Assembly (NCBI GenBank): GCA_002422125.1
Contig: DITF01000118.1
Span: forward strand, 1-6,884
Direction: 5' to 3'
Source of the DNA: a bacterium UBP17_UBA6191
GTDB lineage: Bacteria > Muiribacteriota > UBA6191
Length of the DNA: 6,884 nt
Shown here: in pieces, positions 6,558 through 6,884 of the stretch
How the letters are laid out: every line of letters starts with the position of its first letter
Position numbering within the stretch: the stretch's first letter is position 1
The notes under the pieces: model-generated
What the model was told of the DNA's origin: nothing
The model's input: only the letters and a program-made list of their open reading frames with translations
The model's database searches: none
Program-made: the position numbers and the translations under genes

Positions 6558-6818
6558 ATGGCTCACAAGAAAGGTGTAGGTAGCTCCAGTAATGGTCGCG
6601 ATTCTAATCCACAATACTTGGGTTTAAAGGTTTCTGGCGGCGCTGATGTAGTAGCTGGAAACATAATTTTGCGTCAGAGAGGCACCAGAATTCACGCTGG
6701 TACCAATGTTGGTGTGGGACGAGATTACACACTGTACGCTTTAAAGGATGGAGTAGTCACTTTTGAACGAGTGGGGAAAAATCGCAAAAAGGTCAGTGTT
6801 TATCCACAACATGGCTAA
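6558..6818 (+). CDS. rpmA: 50S ribosomal protein L27 (bL27), short form without cleavable leader
   Basis: L27 is a large-subunit protein whose N-terminus reaches towards the peptidyl transferase centre. The 86-residue product is full length (E. coli 85) and starts MAHKKGVGSSSNGRDSNPQYLG, followed by GNIILRQRGTRIHAG and NVGVGRDYTLYAL, all typical. The N-terminus is of the proteobacterial type that only needs methionine removal; it lacks the Firmicutes leader ending NLQFFA that Prp cleaves. The start is set by AAGGAG 7 bases upstream. One base separates it from the protease stop. A hairpin follows directly after the stop. Confidence 0.97.
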   Translation: MAHKKGVGSSSNGRDSNPQYLGLKVSGGADVVAGNIILRQRGTRIHAGTNVGVGRDYTLYALKDGVVTFERVGKNRKKVSVYPQHG

Positions 6819-6822
6819 TCAA

Positions 6823-6858
6823 TTACCCAGCCAATTCAACCAAGGAATGGCTGGGTAA
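6823..6858 (+). terminator. Hairpin after rpmA, probable intrinsic terminator
   Basis: TTACCCAGCCA (6823-6833) pairs perfectly with TGGCTGGGTAA (6848-6858). Three further pairs, TTC with GAA, form past a single bulged A6834, leaving a 7-base loop. The stem starts 5 bases after the rpmA stop. The downstream sequence is T-rich but broken (CTACATTTATGTTT), so termination may be incomplete and allow read-through to a following gene. Confidence 0.6.
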
Positions 6859-6884
6859 CTACATTTATGTTTAAGTCCCTTTTA

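Overview
The window is a compact, mid-GC bacterial chromosome segment of housekeeping genes, split by a divergent promoter region at about 3656-3759. The left half is read from the minus strand: rnhB (RNase HII), a FliK-like gene, a stand-alone FlhB C-terminal-domain gene, and, after a gap of about 110 bases, a large secreted Ig-like protein that runs off the left edge. The right half is read from the plus strand: hpt (purine phosphoribosyltransferase), rng (RNase G/E), rplU (L21), a Prp/YsxB-type cysteine protease and rpmA (L27), closed by a hairpin. There is no tRNA, rRNA, insertion sequence or CRISPR array.

The organism cannot be named from this sequence. An RNase G/E gene directly before rplU is common in proteobacteria and related diderms. 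The order rnhB, FliK-like, FlhB-like recalls rnhB-ylqG-ylqH of Bacillus, but similar FlhB-tail genes also occur beside rnhB in deltaproteobacteria-like lineages. A Prp gene between rplU and rpmA is best known from Firmicutes, Fusobacteria, Thermotogae and spirochaetes, yet the L27 here lacks the cleavable leader seen in Firmicutes. I infer an uncultured or poorly sampled lineage, probably diderm, with low certainty about the phylum.

Genes within each block are tightly packed. rnhB/fliK-like and hpt/rng meet in ATGA stop-start overlaps. The FliK-like and FlhB-like genes overlap by 14 bases. rplU, prp and rpmA are separated by 1-2 bases. A near-consensus sigma70 promoter (TTGACG, 17 bases, TATAAT) has its -35 box on the rng stop codon and should drive the L21-Prp-L27 operon.

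Two points deserve attention. First, a FliK-like and an FlhB-C-like protein, the two halves of the flagellar export specificity switch, are encoded together with RNase HII, with no other flagellar gene visible. Second, a Prp homologue with both catalytic residues sits next to an L27 that has no Prp-cleavable N-terminal extension, so its substrate is unclear.
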